Positions 20,221 to 29,383 of a stretch of DNA of 47,640 bases are shown here, piece after piece. The notes under the pieces were generated by a model, which was not told the DNA's origin, did not search any database, and worked only from the letters and a program-made list of their open reading frames with translations. The position numbers and the translations under genes were made by a program. Position 1 is the stretch's first letter. Every line of letters begins with the position of its first letter. Location of the stretch: positions 1-47,640 of the forward strand of contig NZ_VOHS01000051.1 of assembly GCF_007896845.1 (NCBI RefSeq). The letters run 5' to 3'. This DNA comes from Chitinophaga pinensis (GTDB lineage Bacteria; Bacteroidota; Bacteroidia; Chitinophagales; Chitinophagaceae).

Positions 20221-22731
20221 ATGGATACCCGCAGAGAATTCTTAAGAAAAGCAGCACTGTTATCAGGCAGTGCTGCTCTTGCCAACGCAATGCCGCCGGC
20301 CATTCAAAGAGCTTTAGCCATCAATCCTGCTCCGGGCAGTACTTTTTATGATGCTGAGCACGTTGTTTTCCTGATGCAGGAAAACCGTTCCTTTGATCAC
20401 CTTTTTGGTATGCTGCAGGGCGTACGAGGATTTAACGATCCTCGTGCCATCCGTCTCAGCAATCAGAACAAGGTATGGTTGCAGACTAACAAGGAAGGGC
20501 AAACCTATGCACCCTTCCGTCTGAACACCAAAGACACGAAAGTGCCGTGGATGGGATCTACGCCACACAACTGGACCGATCAGACAGATGCCCGTAATGA
20601 AGGTAAATATGACCGCTGGCTGGATGTAAAGAAAGCCTCTAATAAAGAATACGTGGCTACCCCACTTACCATGGGCTACTGCGACCGTTCCGATTTTCCT
20701 TTCTACTATTCACTGGCGGATGCATTTACCGTGTGCGACCAGAACTTCTGTTCCAGCATCACCGGTACACACCCCAACCGCCATTACTGGATGACGGGTA
20801 CCGTCAGGGAAAAGAATACACCGGAAGGAGTTGCGCATCTCTGGAATGTCAACAATTATGTGACTCCGGAACTGGATTGGAAGACTTATCCTGAGCGCCT
20901 GCAGGAAAACGGTATCTCATGGAAAGTATACCAGAATGAACTGACCATGGGATATGGGCTCAAAGGAGAAGAAAGCGCGTGGTTGAGTAACTTCGGTACC
21001 AACGTACTGGAATACTACAAACAGTTCAATGTGCGCCTGCACCCGGGCAGTATTGCCAATCTCGATCTTAAGAAAGCCAACATCCTGAAAGAGATCGCCG
21101 CCCTTGAGAAAGAGCCTGTAAATGACAGCAACAGCCTGAAACTGGCGGCTGCTAAAAAAGTATTGGCGAAGATTGAAGAAGATAAGCTGACCTACACCAT
21201 GGAAGCTTATAATAATCTGCCGGAAGAAAAGAAACAACTGAATGCTAAAGCATTCACTGTTAATAGCAAGGATCCAGCTTTCCATGATCTCGCCAGCATG
21301 AAATATGAGGACGCCGGCAATGATAGAGAACTCAATATCCCGAAAGGCGATATCCTGCACCAGTTCAGGGAAGATGTGAAGAACGGCACCTTACCGACTG
21401 TGTCATGGCTGATGACACCTGCCAACTTCTCCGACCATCCGGGTGTACCCTGGTTTGGCCCATGGTATGTCAACGAAGTAATGGAAATCCTGTTACAGAA
21501 TCCTGAGGTATGGAAGAAAACCATTTTCATCCTCACTTATGATGAAAATGATGGCTTTTTTGACCACGTTCCTCCTTATGCCGTACCTGATCCTTATAAG
21601 GAGAATACAGGTAAAGTATCACAGGGAATAGATCCTAAAATGGATTTCGTGCTGAAAGACCAGCAAACCAACCCTTCTGCTACGCCAAACCGTATCAGGG
21701 AAAGCTCAATTGGTCTGGGTTACCGCGTACCTATGATCATTGCGTCTCCATGGTCAAGAGGCGGTTATGTATGTTCCGAGCTGTTTGATCATACTTCCTC
21801 CCTGCAATTCCTTGAAAACTTCCTCGCAAAGAAATTCAACAAGCAGGTAAAAGAAGAAAATATCACACAGTGGAGAAGAACTGTCTGCGGTGATCTTAGT
21901 TCCGCTTTCAGACCTTACAACGGTGAAAAGATCGAATCACCTGAATTCCTGCACAAACAGGAATTTCTGGAAAAGATCTACAGTGCGAAGTTCAAAGATG
22001 CACCTGCCAACTTCAAAGCGCTCTCCGCTACTGAAATAGCACAGATCAATAAAGATCACTCCCAGTCCTCCTATTTCCCTCAACAGGAGAAAGGCACCCG
22101 TAATGCCTGTGCGGTGCCTTATGAGTTGCTGGTAAATGGAGAATATAACAAACAGGACAACAAATTTGCGATCAGTTTTCAGGCTGGCAATACCGCCTTT
22201 GGTGATAAAGCTGCCGGTGCTCCTTTCATGGTATATGCCATGAATCCTTATCAGCAGGAATTGCTGCGTACCTGGCAATATGCTACCGCTGCAGGTGATA
22301 CCCTGACGGACAAATGGGATGTACAGGCATTTGAGAATGGCAGATATCATTTGCGTGTATATGCACCGAATGGCTTCTATCGTGAATTTGCCGGCGACAG
22401 GAATAATCCTCTGATCAAAATAGACAGCAGCTACGAAAAAGGTAAAAAGGGGGCTGCTGCTTTGAGTGGTAATATCGTTGTAACGATCACCAATAACGAT
22501 GCCCGTGCGCTCGTTATAGAAATCAGGGATAACAGTTATAAGAATACCACAATCAAAAGGACGATTGCTCCGCAGGAAACAACGAAGGTTGTGTTGAACT
22601 TAGCGAAAAGTCATCAGTGGTATGATTATACTGTGAGTGTACCCGGAACGCTGCTGGTGGAGAGTTTTGCAGGACATGTGGAGACAGGTAAGGTGAGTGT
22701 GACAGACCCTGTAATGGGAAGAACAGTTTAA
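20221..22731 (+). CDS. phosphocholine-type phospholipase C, Tat-exported
   Basis: Start at ATG 20221 (MDTRREFLRKAALLSGSAAL), since only this start gives the twin-arginine signal TRREFLRK; about 836 residues. The phosphoesterase domain opens with HVVFLMQENRSFDHLFGML (catalytic block ENRSFDH), continues with SITGTHPNRHYWMTGT and FILTYDENDGFFDHVPP, and ends near residue 560. Two small beta-sandwich repeats (DUF756 type) follow, with YHLRVYAPNGFYREFAGD. Enzymes of this family cleave phosphatidylcholine or sphingomyelin to a diglyceride or ceramide and a phospho-head group, usually under phosphate limitation. It is intact and shares an operon with the TonB receptor, so its product may be what the receptor handles. 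Confidence 0.93.
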   Translation: MDTRREFLRKAALLSGSAALANAMPPAIQRALAINPAPGSTFYDAEHVVFLMQENRSFDHLFGMLQGVRGFNDPRAIRLSNQNKVWLQTNKEGQTYAPFRLNTKDTKVPWMGSTPHNWTDQTDARNEGKYDRWLDVKKASNKEYVATPLTMGYCDRSDFPFYYSLADAFTVCDQNFCSSITGTHPNRHYWMTGTVREKNTPEGVAHLWNVNNYVTPELDWKTYPERLQENGISWKVYQNELTMGYGLKGEESAWLSNFGTNVLEYYKQFNVRLHPGSIANLDLKKANILKEIAALEKEPVNDSNSLKLAAAKKVLAKIEEDKLTYTMEAYNNLPEEKKQLNAKAFTVNSKDPAFHDLASMKYEDAGNDRELNIPKGDILHQFREDVKNGTLPTVSWLMTPANFSDHPGVPWFGPWYVNEVMEILLQNPEVWKKTIFILTYDENDGFFDHVPPYAVPDPYKENTGKVSQGIDPKMDFVLKDQQTNPSATPNRIRESSIGLGYRVPMIIASPWSRGGYVCSELFDHTSSLQFLENFLAKKFNKQVKEENITQWRRTVCGDLSSAFRPYNGEKIESPEFLHKQEFLEKIYSAKFKDAPANFKALSATEIAQINKDHSQSSYFPQQEKGTRNACAVPYELLVNGEYNKQDNKFAISFQAGNTAFGDKAAGAPFMVYAMNPYQQELLRTWQYATAAGDTLTDKWDVQAFENGRYHLRVYAPNGFYREFAGDRNNPLIKIDSSYEKGKKGAAALSGNIVVTITNNDARALVIEIRDNSYKNTTIKRTIAPQETTKVVLNLAKSHQWYDYTVSVPGTLLVESFAGHVETGKVSVTDPVMGRTV

Positions 22732-22746
22732 CTATCAGTTATCCGT

Positions 22747-22864
22747 CAGGAATCAGGAATTGGTCATCAATGCGGCCTGCTGCATGAGTGCTTTTCGCTA
22801 TGAAGCTTGTAAATAGAAACGTAAAAATTTAAGCGATACAAGGCTTACCAATTCCTGATTCCTG
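22747..22864. repeat. 18 bp perfect inverted repeat between convergent genes
   Basis: CAGGAATCAGGAATTGGT (22747-22764) is exactly repeated in inverse at 22847-22864, with 82 nt between. The arms lie between the ends of the phospholipase and preA genes. The loop contains a further partial stem (AAGCTTGT against ACAAGGCTT). It is likely a long-stem bidirectional terminator or a dispersed intergenic repeat. Confidence 0.6.
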
Positions 22865-22883
22865 ATTGATTATTCTTATTGAC

Positions 22884-24152
22884 TCAGTGGTCATTCAACG
22901 GCATTCCTCTCTTCTGAAATTCCTTCCAGTTTACATACTCCTCTCCTTTCCGCTGTTCTACCATTGTAATACAATTATCTACCGGGCATACCAGTTTACA
23001 TAGATTACAGCCCACGCATTCTTCCTCTTTGATGGAATAAGTATTGTACGGACTACCATATGACAGGTTAATTGCCTGATGCGAACCATCTTCACAACTG
23101 ATGTAACAAAGTCCGCAATGAATGCATTTTTCCTGATTAATATTGGCAACAATATGATAATTGATATCCAGTTCTTCCCAGCTGGTCAGTGTCGGCACGG
23201 AACGTCCGATGAAATCATTAATCGTTAAAAAGCCTTTTTCATCCATCCAGTTATTCAGGCCGTCGCATAGATCTTCTATGATACGGAAGCCATAGCGCAT
23301 GGCTGCTGTGCAGACCTGTACGGTTGTGGCACCCAGTAACATGAATTCTGCGGCATCTTTCCAAGTACTGATACCGCCGATACCCGAGATAGGTACGCGT
23401 GCTGTAACAGGATCCTGACTGATGGTGGTCAACATCTTCAAAGCAATGGGTTTCACGGCAGGACCGCAATAGCCCCCAAAGGTAGACTGTCCGCCTACAT
23501 TAGGGTTGGGAACAAAAGTATCGAGGTTGACACCGGTAACAGATTGAATGGTATTGATCAGGGATAAAGCGTGAGAACCGGCCAATACGGATGCCCGGCC
23601 GGTTGGTACAACTGAATGTACATTAGGCGTTAACTTCGTGATGACGGGGATATTCGCAACCTCCATCACCCACTCCACTACGCGGCCTGCTATTTCGGGA
23701 TCCTGTCCGACAGCGGCGCCCATTCCCCTTTCGGTCATGCCGTGGGGGCATCCGAAGTTTAGTTCGAGTCCGTGCGCACCGGTATCTTCCACCTTTTTGA
23801 TCAGTTCATGCCAGCTTTCCCGGTTATTGTCTGCCATCAGTGATACAACCATTGCACGGTCCGGGAAAAGGCGGACGCATTCTGTTATTTCTTTCAGGTT
23901 GATATCCAGCGGCCGATCACTGATCAATTCAATATTGTTGAAGCCCATCACGCGACTGCCGTTATAATCAACGGAAGAGTAACGGGAAGAGACATTCTTT
24001 ACCTGACTACCCAATGTCTTCCATACGACACCTCCCCATCCTGCTTCAAATGCACGAAGTACATTGATCTTTTTATCTGTCGGAGGGGCACTCGCCAACC
24101 AATAAGGATTAGGCGATCTGATGCCCAGAAAATTGGCTGATATGTCTGCCAT
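22884..24152 (-). CDS. preA: NAD-dependent dihydropyrimidine dehydrogenase subunit PreA
   Basis: Start at ATG 24152 (MADISANFLGIRSPNPYWLASAPP), which gives the family length of 422 residues. The N-terminal 330 residues are the FMN-binding dihydroorotate-dehydrogenase-like barrel with ELNFGCPHGMTERGMGAA, the active-site loop that carries the catalytic Cys. The C-terminus holds two [4Fe-4S] ferredoxin motifs, CIHCGLCYISC and CVGCNLCKLVC followed by P. With PreT it reduces uracil or thymine to the dihydro form using NADH, or runs in reverse. It is the last gene of the seven-gene operon, 10 bp after preT. Confidence 0.95.
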   Translation of the reverse strand: MADISANFLGIRSPNPYWLASAPPTDKKINVLRAFEAGWGGVVWKTLGSQVKNVSSRYSSVDYNGSRVMGFNNIELISDRPLDINLKEITECVRLFPDRAMVVSLMADNNRESWHELIKKVEDTGAHGLELNFGCPHGMTERGMGAAVGQDPEIAGRVVEWVMEVANIPVITKLTPNVHSVVPTGRASVLAGSHALSLINTIQSVTGVNLDTFVPNPNVGGQSTFGGYCGPAVKPIALKMLTTISQDPVTARVPISGIGGISTWKDAAEFMLLGATTVQVCTAAMRYGFRIIEDLCDGLNNWMDEKGFLTINDFIGRSVPTLTSWEELDINYHIVANINQEKCIHCGLCYISCEDGSHQAINLSYGSPYNTYSIKEEECVGCNLCKLVCPVDNCITMVEQRKGEEYVNWKEFQKRGMPLNDH

Positions 24153-24162
24153 AGGAAAAAGT

Positions 24163-25521
24163 TTAAAAGTTGTTACCGGCCTGTGCGCCGTCCAGCAGAT
24201 ACTGTAAAATTGCTTTAGCGCCATCCTTTCCGGCCTGTACGGCATCTACGACTTCCTTGCCTCCATTCACACAGTCGCCACCGGCAAATACACCCGTAAT
24301 GTTGCTGATGCCATTGGTGACACTGATTTTTCCGTTGTTATGATGCAGCTGATAGTCATGTACCAATTGTTCATAAGGCATTTGTCCGGCAGCTTTGATA
24401 ACCATATCCACCGGCAATATGATTTTCTCCTCTGTGATGACTGGCTGTCTGCGTCCGTTGGCGTCATCTTCCAATTTCACCATATGACAAACCAGCTGTG
24501 TCACTTTCCCATTTTCTCCGCGTATTTCGGTAGGAGCTGCCAGCCAGACTATTTTACAGCCATCCAGTAAAGCGATATTCATTTCTGTTTCGGTGCAGGG
24601 CATTTCCTGCTGTGTTCTCCGATAGACTAAGGTCACTTCTTTCGCACCGAGACGTCTGGCCTGTGTGGCTGCATCAATAGCTGTCATTCCCATACCGATG
24701 ACGGCCACCTGATCGCCCACTGGTACAGTTGGATAACCACTATTGCGGATATCATAGATAAAGCTGATGGCGTCTACCACACCATCCAGTTGTTCACCGG
24801 GAATGTATAACTGACGTGCCAATCCGACGCCAAAAGCGAGATATACCGCATCATATTGTTGTTGCAGTGCGTCCAATGTAATATCCTTTCCCAGTTCCTT
24901 TCCATAGCGGATCTCTATACCACCCAGAGATGTGATAAAATCCACTTCATCACAACAGAACTGTGGAGTTACTTTATAGGCTGCGATACCATAGGTCATT
25001 AATCCGCCGCCTTTTGCTTCTTTTTCAAAGACCGTTACATCTACCCCTTCACGCGAAAGTGCGTGTGCGCAACTGAGTCCGGCGGGACCGGCACCAATTA
25101 CCGCTACTTTCTTTCCTATGGATGCTTTTCTTTCAAACAGCTGCCATTTCTCTTCAATAGCCTTTTCTGTGGCATAACGTTGCAGACGGGCGATGGGAAT
25201 GGCTTCTTCTTCCATCAGGTTGTAGACACAGGCTCCTTCGCAAAGCTTTTCTACCGGACAAACTTTTGCGCAGCCACCACCCATGATATTGGAAGAAAAG
25301 ATGGTGTAGGCAGAACCCCGGAGATTATCCGTTGTGATCTGTTTGATGAATTTGGGAACATTAATACCTGTGGGGCAACTTTTGGTACAGGGTGCATCAT
25401 AACAAAAGAGGCAACGGTTAGCATCTACCATTGCTGCATCCTTTGTTTCAAACGGGGGATGTATATCGCTGAAATGCTGTTCGTATTCCTCAGCAGTCAA
25501 TCTGTTATTACGTACTGCCAT
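24163..25521 (-). CDS. preT: NAD-dependent dihydropyrimidine dehydrogenase subunit PreT
   Basis: 452 residues, intact. The N-terminal iron-sulfur domain has CLFCYDAPCTKSCPTGINVP and GGGCAKVCPVEKLCEGAC, ligands for two [4Fe-4S] clusters. An FAD-binding GxGxxG follows (VAVIGAGPAGLSCAHAL), then an NAD(P)H-binding VAVIGMGMTAIDAA, and a late FAD contact GVFAGGDCVNGG. This is the electron-input subunit that moves electrons from NAD(P)H to the FMN site of PreA. The same architecture occurs in the small subunit of glutamate synthase; the neighbour preA settles the assignment. Spacing is 20 bp after the amidohydrolase gene. Confidence 0.94.
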   Translation of the reverse strand: MAVRNNRLTAEEYEQHFSDIHPPFETKDAAMVDANRCLFCYDAPCTKSCPTGINVPKFIKQITTDNLRGSAYTIFSSNIMGGGCAKVCPVEKLCEGACVYNLMEEEAIPIARLQRYATEKAIEEKWQLFERKASIGKKVAVIGAGPAGLSCAHALSREGVDVTVFEKEAKGGGLMTYGIAAYKVTPQFCCDEVDFITSLGGIEIRYGKELGKDITLDALQQQYDAVYLAFGVGLARQLYIPGEQLDGVVDAISFIYDIRNSGYPTVPVGDQVAVIGMGMTAIDAATQARRLGAKEVTLVYRRTQQEMPCTETEMNIALLDGCKIVWLAAPTEIRGENGKVTQLVCHMVKLEDDANGRRQPVITEEKIILPVDMVIKAAGQMPYEQLVHDYQLHHNNGKISVTNGISNITGVFAGGDCVNGGKEVVDAVQAGKDGAKAILQYLLDGAQAGNNF

Positions 25522-25541
25522 ATAGGTGATTTAAATAAAAA

Positions 25542-26407
25542 TTATAACTCCGTCAGTTTACCATAGGTTTCCGGCCGGCGGTCTCTGAAGAACTGCCATA
25601 CATTTCTGACTTCATCGATCATATCGAGGTCGAAGGATGCGATCAATAGCTCGTCTTTGTCTTCGGAGGCACTGGCGAATATTTGTCCGCGGGGATCTAC
25701 GAAATAAGAAGAGCCATAGAATTTACCGATATTCCATGGTTTCTCTTCTCCTACTCTATTGATACAACCCATGAAATAACCATTAGCGGCGGCATGGGCT
25801 GGTTGTTCCAGTTTCCATAAATACTGTGACAAGCCCGCTACTGTGGCAGATGGATTATAGACGATTTCTGCACCGTTCAGTCCGAGTATCCTTGCACCAT
25901 CCGGGAAATGCCGGTCATAGCAGATGTAGACACCGATCTTCGCATATCTTGTCTGAAAAACAGGATATCCCAGATTACCGGGTTTAAAGAAAAATTTCTC
26001 CCAGAATCCGGAAGTATGGGGGATGTGATTCTTTCTGTATTTGCCAAGGTAGGTACCATCTGCATCGATCACGGCGGCGGTATTATACAACACGCCGGCC
26101 TGTTCTTTTTCATAGATGGGTACGATGATCACCATGTTGTATTTCTTTGCATAGGCGGCCATCCGTTCTGTTGTAGGACCGGGTATTGTTTCTGCGGAAG
26201 CATACCATCTGGCATCCTGTCCGGGACAGAAGTAAGGTGTATCGAAAATTTCCTGCAGACATAGAATCTGCACACCTTTTTCGCCGGCTTCTTCTATCAG
26301 CGGGATGTGTTTTTGAATCATGGCTTCTTTATCTCTTCAATGGTGCCTTCGCCTTCCGTTTTGGGTAAACTCATTTGAATAAGGCCTGATTTAATGATAC
26401 GCGACAT
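25542..26407 (-). CDS. beta-ureidopropionase / N-carbamoyl-beta-alanine amidohydrolase (N-terminal frameshift)
   Basis: A nitrilase-superfamily enzyme with the catalytic triad Glu (LCLQEIFD), Lys (KYRKNHIPH) and Cys (YICYDRHFPDG). The uninterrupted frame starts at 26321 (MIQKHIP). One missing base near 26327 separates it from the true N-terminus, MSRIIKSGLIQMSL, at ATG 26407. Rejoined, it has 288 residues, the usual length. It should release beta-alanine (or beta-aminoisobutyrate), CO2 and ammonia from the carbamoyl compound made by the dihydropyrimidinase. It sits between the dihydropyrimidinase and preT genes, which supports this substrate over other nitrilase substrates. Confidence 0.9.
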
Positions 26408-26446
26408 GGGTGCTGTTTTAGGGTAATGAATGGTCAGTGGTAACAG

Positions 26447-27829
26447 TCAGATTTTTCCGCTGACCTTATTGCGTTTTATGAATTGTCCATATCCTTTGGG
26501 GACGAGGCATTCGCCTTTGTCAATAGCCACCTTACCTCTGAGCAGCACAGTTTTCACCTTCCCGGTAAGCGGCCAGCCTTCGTAGGCAGAATAGTCTACA
26601 TGCATGTGATGTGTGGCTGCTGAAATGGTATGTTGTTCTTTTGGATCGAACAGTATGATATCTGCATCACTACCGATAGCGATGGTACCTTTTTTCGGGA
26701 ACATACCAAAGATCTTTGCGGGATTGGTACAGGCCACTTCCACATATTTGTTGAGGCTGATCCTGTTTTTGTTGACGCCTTCGCTAAACAGCAATTCCAT
26801 TCTGTTTTCAATGGCAGGATGTCCATTGGGGATCTTCGCAAAATTGTCTTTTCCCATCAGTTTCTGTTCCCACATAAACGGGCAATGATCTGTCGCTACG
26901 ATATTGACAAGCCCCTGATTGATACCAGCCCAGAGTGTTTCCTGATCTTTCGTTTCCCGTAATGGTGGGCTCATTACCCATTTAGCACTTTCAAAACCCT
27001 GATCATATTTTGACGCATCTAGCAGTAAATACTGAATACAGGTTTCTACGAATACTTTCTGATTGCGCCGGGTGGCATTACGAACGGCATTGAGCGCACC
27101 TTCGCAGGTCATGTGTACGATATAACCGGGGCAACCGGTATAATCTGCCAGATCGGCAAAGCGGGCAGAGGCTTCTGCCTCCGTCACTTCCGGCTGGGAC
27201 AGATAGTGATATAAGGGAGATGTTTTTCCTTCGGAGAGATGTTTTGCAACGAGATAATCAATCACGTCTCCGTTCGTTGCGTGTACGGTAACCATACCGC
27301 CCTGTTGCCGTACCTCCTGCATTAATCCTGTCATCTGCCGGTCATCGATCATGAGTGCTCCTTTATACGCCATAAAGGTTTTGAAGGACGTGATTCCTTC
27401 CTGTTCGACCATTGTTTTTATCTCGGCTTTGGTAGCCGGATTGAAATCAGTCACTGCCATATGGAAGCTATAGTCACCTACCGCTGTTCCTCTGGCTCTG
27501 CTATTCCATTCATCTAATGCTTCCTGCAGGGAATGTCCCTGTTTCTGTAATACGAAGTCGATAACGGTGGTCGTACCACCGTGTAAGGCTGCGCGGGTAC
27601 CTGTTTCATGCGTATCACTGGAGAAGGTACCCATAAAGGGCATATCCAGATGTACATGCGGATCGATACCTCCCGGCATGACCAGCAGTCCGGTGGCATC
27701 AATGATTTCAGCATCATTGGCAGACAGCTCTTTGCCGATGGCGATGATCTGTTCACCCTGTATCAGTATATCTGCCTGATAATCATCTGTAGCGGTGATA
27801 ACCCTTCCGTTTTTAATCAGCAGTGACAT
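26447..27829 (-). CDS. hydA: dihydropyrimidinase (hydantoinase)
   Basis: Start at ATG 27829 (MSLLIKNGRVITATDD), 460 residues. Binuclear-zinc amidohydrolase with GGIDPHVHLDMP (His58, His60), Lys150 in SFKTFMAYKG (the position of the carbamylated Lys), VHATNG, IVHMTCEGAL and NIVATDHCPF (catalytic Asp). It opens dihydrouracil or dihydrothymine to the N-carbamoyl-beta-amino acid. In the sequence as given the reading frame continues without a stop from the upstream NCS1 transporter into this protein. I treat the two as separate genes because each is complete and of family length, and hydA has its own ATG. Confidence 0.93.
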   Translation of the reverse strand: MSLLIKNGRVITATDDYQADILIQGEQIIAIGKELSANDAEIIDATGLLVMPGGIDPHVHLDMPFMGTFSSDTHETGTRAALHGGTTTVIDFVLQKQGHSLQEALDEWNSRARGTAVGDYSFHMAVTDFNPATKAEIKTMVEQEGITSFKTFMAYKGALMIDDRQMTGLMQEVRQQGGMVTVHATNGDVIDYLVAKHLSEGKTSPLYHYLSQPEVTEAEASARFADLADYTGCPGYIVHMTCEGALNAVRNATRRNQKVFVETCIQYLLLDASKYDQGFESAKWVMSPPLRETKDQETLWAGINQGLVNIVATDHCPFMWEQKLMGKDNFAKIPNGHPAIENRMELLFSEGVNKNRISLNKYVEVACTNPAKIFGMFPKKGTIAIGSDADIILFDPKEQHTISAATHHMHVDYSAYEGWPLTGKVKTVLLRGKVAIDKGECLVPKGYGQFIKRNKVSGKI

Positions 27830-27869
27830 AATTAATTCCCTGTTTATTGTTCCGGTAGCGGTAATGATA

Positions 27870-29335
27870 TTATAAGAACGCATAATGAGGTAATAACTGA
27901 TACCAGATACAAAGAAACCTACAAACCATGCGTAGCTATACAATTGTGTGATCCATGATGGTATTGCGTCTGGCGGAATGACTTTAATGGTGGTAAGAAA
28001 ACCCGGTATATTGGGTACGATACCCAATAAGAGGGCCAGCATGGCATAGCGGTTAAAGCCATTAGTGAAACTGTATTGTCCTTTTGGATGATATAGTTCA
28101 GCCAACTGTAATTGTTGTTTCCTCACGAGGTAATAATCTGCGATCATAATACCTCCTACGGGGCCTAATAAGCTCGAATAACCCACGAGCCACGTAAATA
28201 TGTATCCTGTGGGGTCGGCGACCAGTTTCCATGGGAAAATGAGTATACCGATGATGCCGGTGATATATCCGCCTGTGCGGAAGTTGATCTTTTGCGGGGC
28301 GAGGTTGGCGAAGTCATTGGCCGGACTGATAATATTAGCTGCGATGTTGGTAGCCAATGTAGAAATAGCTACGGCGATCATGGCAATACTCACCAGTATT
28401 TTATTCTCAAACTTACCCGCCAGTACGACAGGGTCCCAGATGGTGGTACCATAAACGATGGTGGTCGCGGAAGTCACTACAACACCGATAAAGGAGAACA
28501 GGGTCATGGAGGGAGGTAATCCAAGTGCCTGCCCTTTGATCTGGGCCTTCTGATTAACGGCATATCTGGTAAAGTCAGGGATGTTGAGAGACAGGGTGGC
28601 CCAGAAGCCGACCATACCGGTCAATCCCGGTACAAAGAATGCCCAGAAAGCAGCATCTGAGCTAAAGCGGGATGGTTGTGTCAGGATGGGGCCTAATCCG
28701 CCTTCTACGGCATTGATTGCCCAGAACAACAAAGCCAGTACAGCTACGGGCAAAAAAATAGCTTTAAAGACCAGTAATTTCCGGATACTGTCTATGCCCA
28801 GATATACGATGTACATGTTGAGCAGCCAAAAGAGCAGGAAGCAAATTGCCGGACCGGTTGCCAGTCCGAACGATGCAGGAAATACTGCCGGCAATGTTGC
28901 CAGACCGGGTATCCATAATTGCAGCATCTGATACAATGCAAAACCGCCGATCCAGGTCTGGATGCCAAACCATCCACAGGCGACGATGGCACGTAACATG
29001 GCGGGAATATTAGCCCCTTTGGTACCGAAGCTGGCCCGTGCAAATACCGGAAAAGGAATTCCATATTTAGCACCGGCGTGGCCATTCAGGATCATAGGGA
29101 TGAGTACAACGGTGTTGCCGGCAAAGATGGTCAGGATGGCCTGCCACCAGTTCATGCCACCTTCTATGAGTGAACTGGCGAGCATATAGGTAGGGATACA
29201 TAGGCTCATGCTGATCCACAGGCTGGCATAGTTCCAGGTGTTCCATGTCCTTCCGGACGCGGGTACCGGCGCCAGATCCTCGCTGTAGAGTGTGGAGCGG
29301 GATACGTTTTGGCTGATGTCTTCGTGCTCTGTCAT
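27870..29335 (-). CDS. NCS1-family nucleobase:cation symporter
   Basis: ATG 29335 begins MTEHEDISQNVSRSTLYSED. About 12 hydrophobic segments follow, with NCS1 features: TWNTWNYASLWISMSL, the segment FPVFARASFGTKGANIPAM, a Trp-rich WFGIQTWIGG, and a late LGPVGGIMIADYYLV. The 488 residues to 27870 match the family length. Relatives import uracil, thymine, allantoin or hydantoins; the operon points to uracil/thymine. The given frame does not stop but runs into hydA. In the -1 frame a TAA lies at 27870-27872, so one missing base near 27880 would explain the join. A genuine transporter-enzyme fusion cannot be excluded from sequence alone. Confidence 0.88.
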
Positions 29336-29383
29336 GTATGTCGGATTATAGGTATTTATGCGATCGGCGCTGGCCGTATATTA

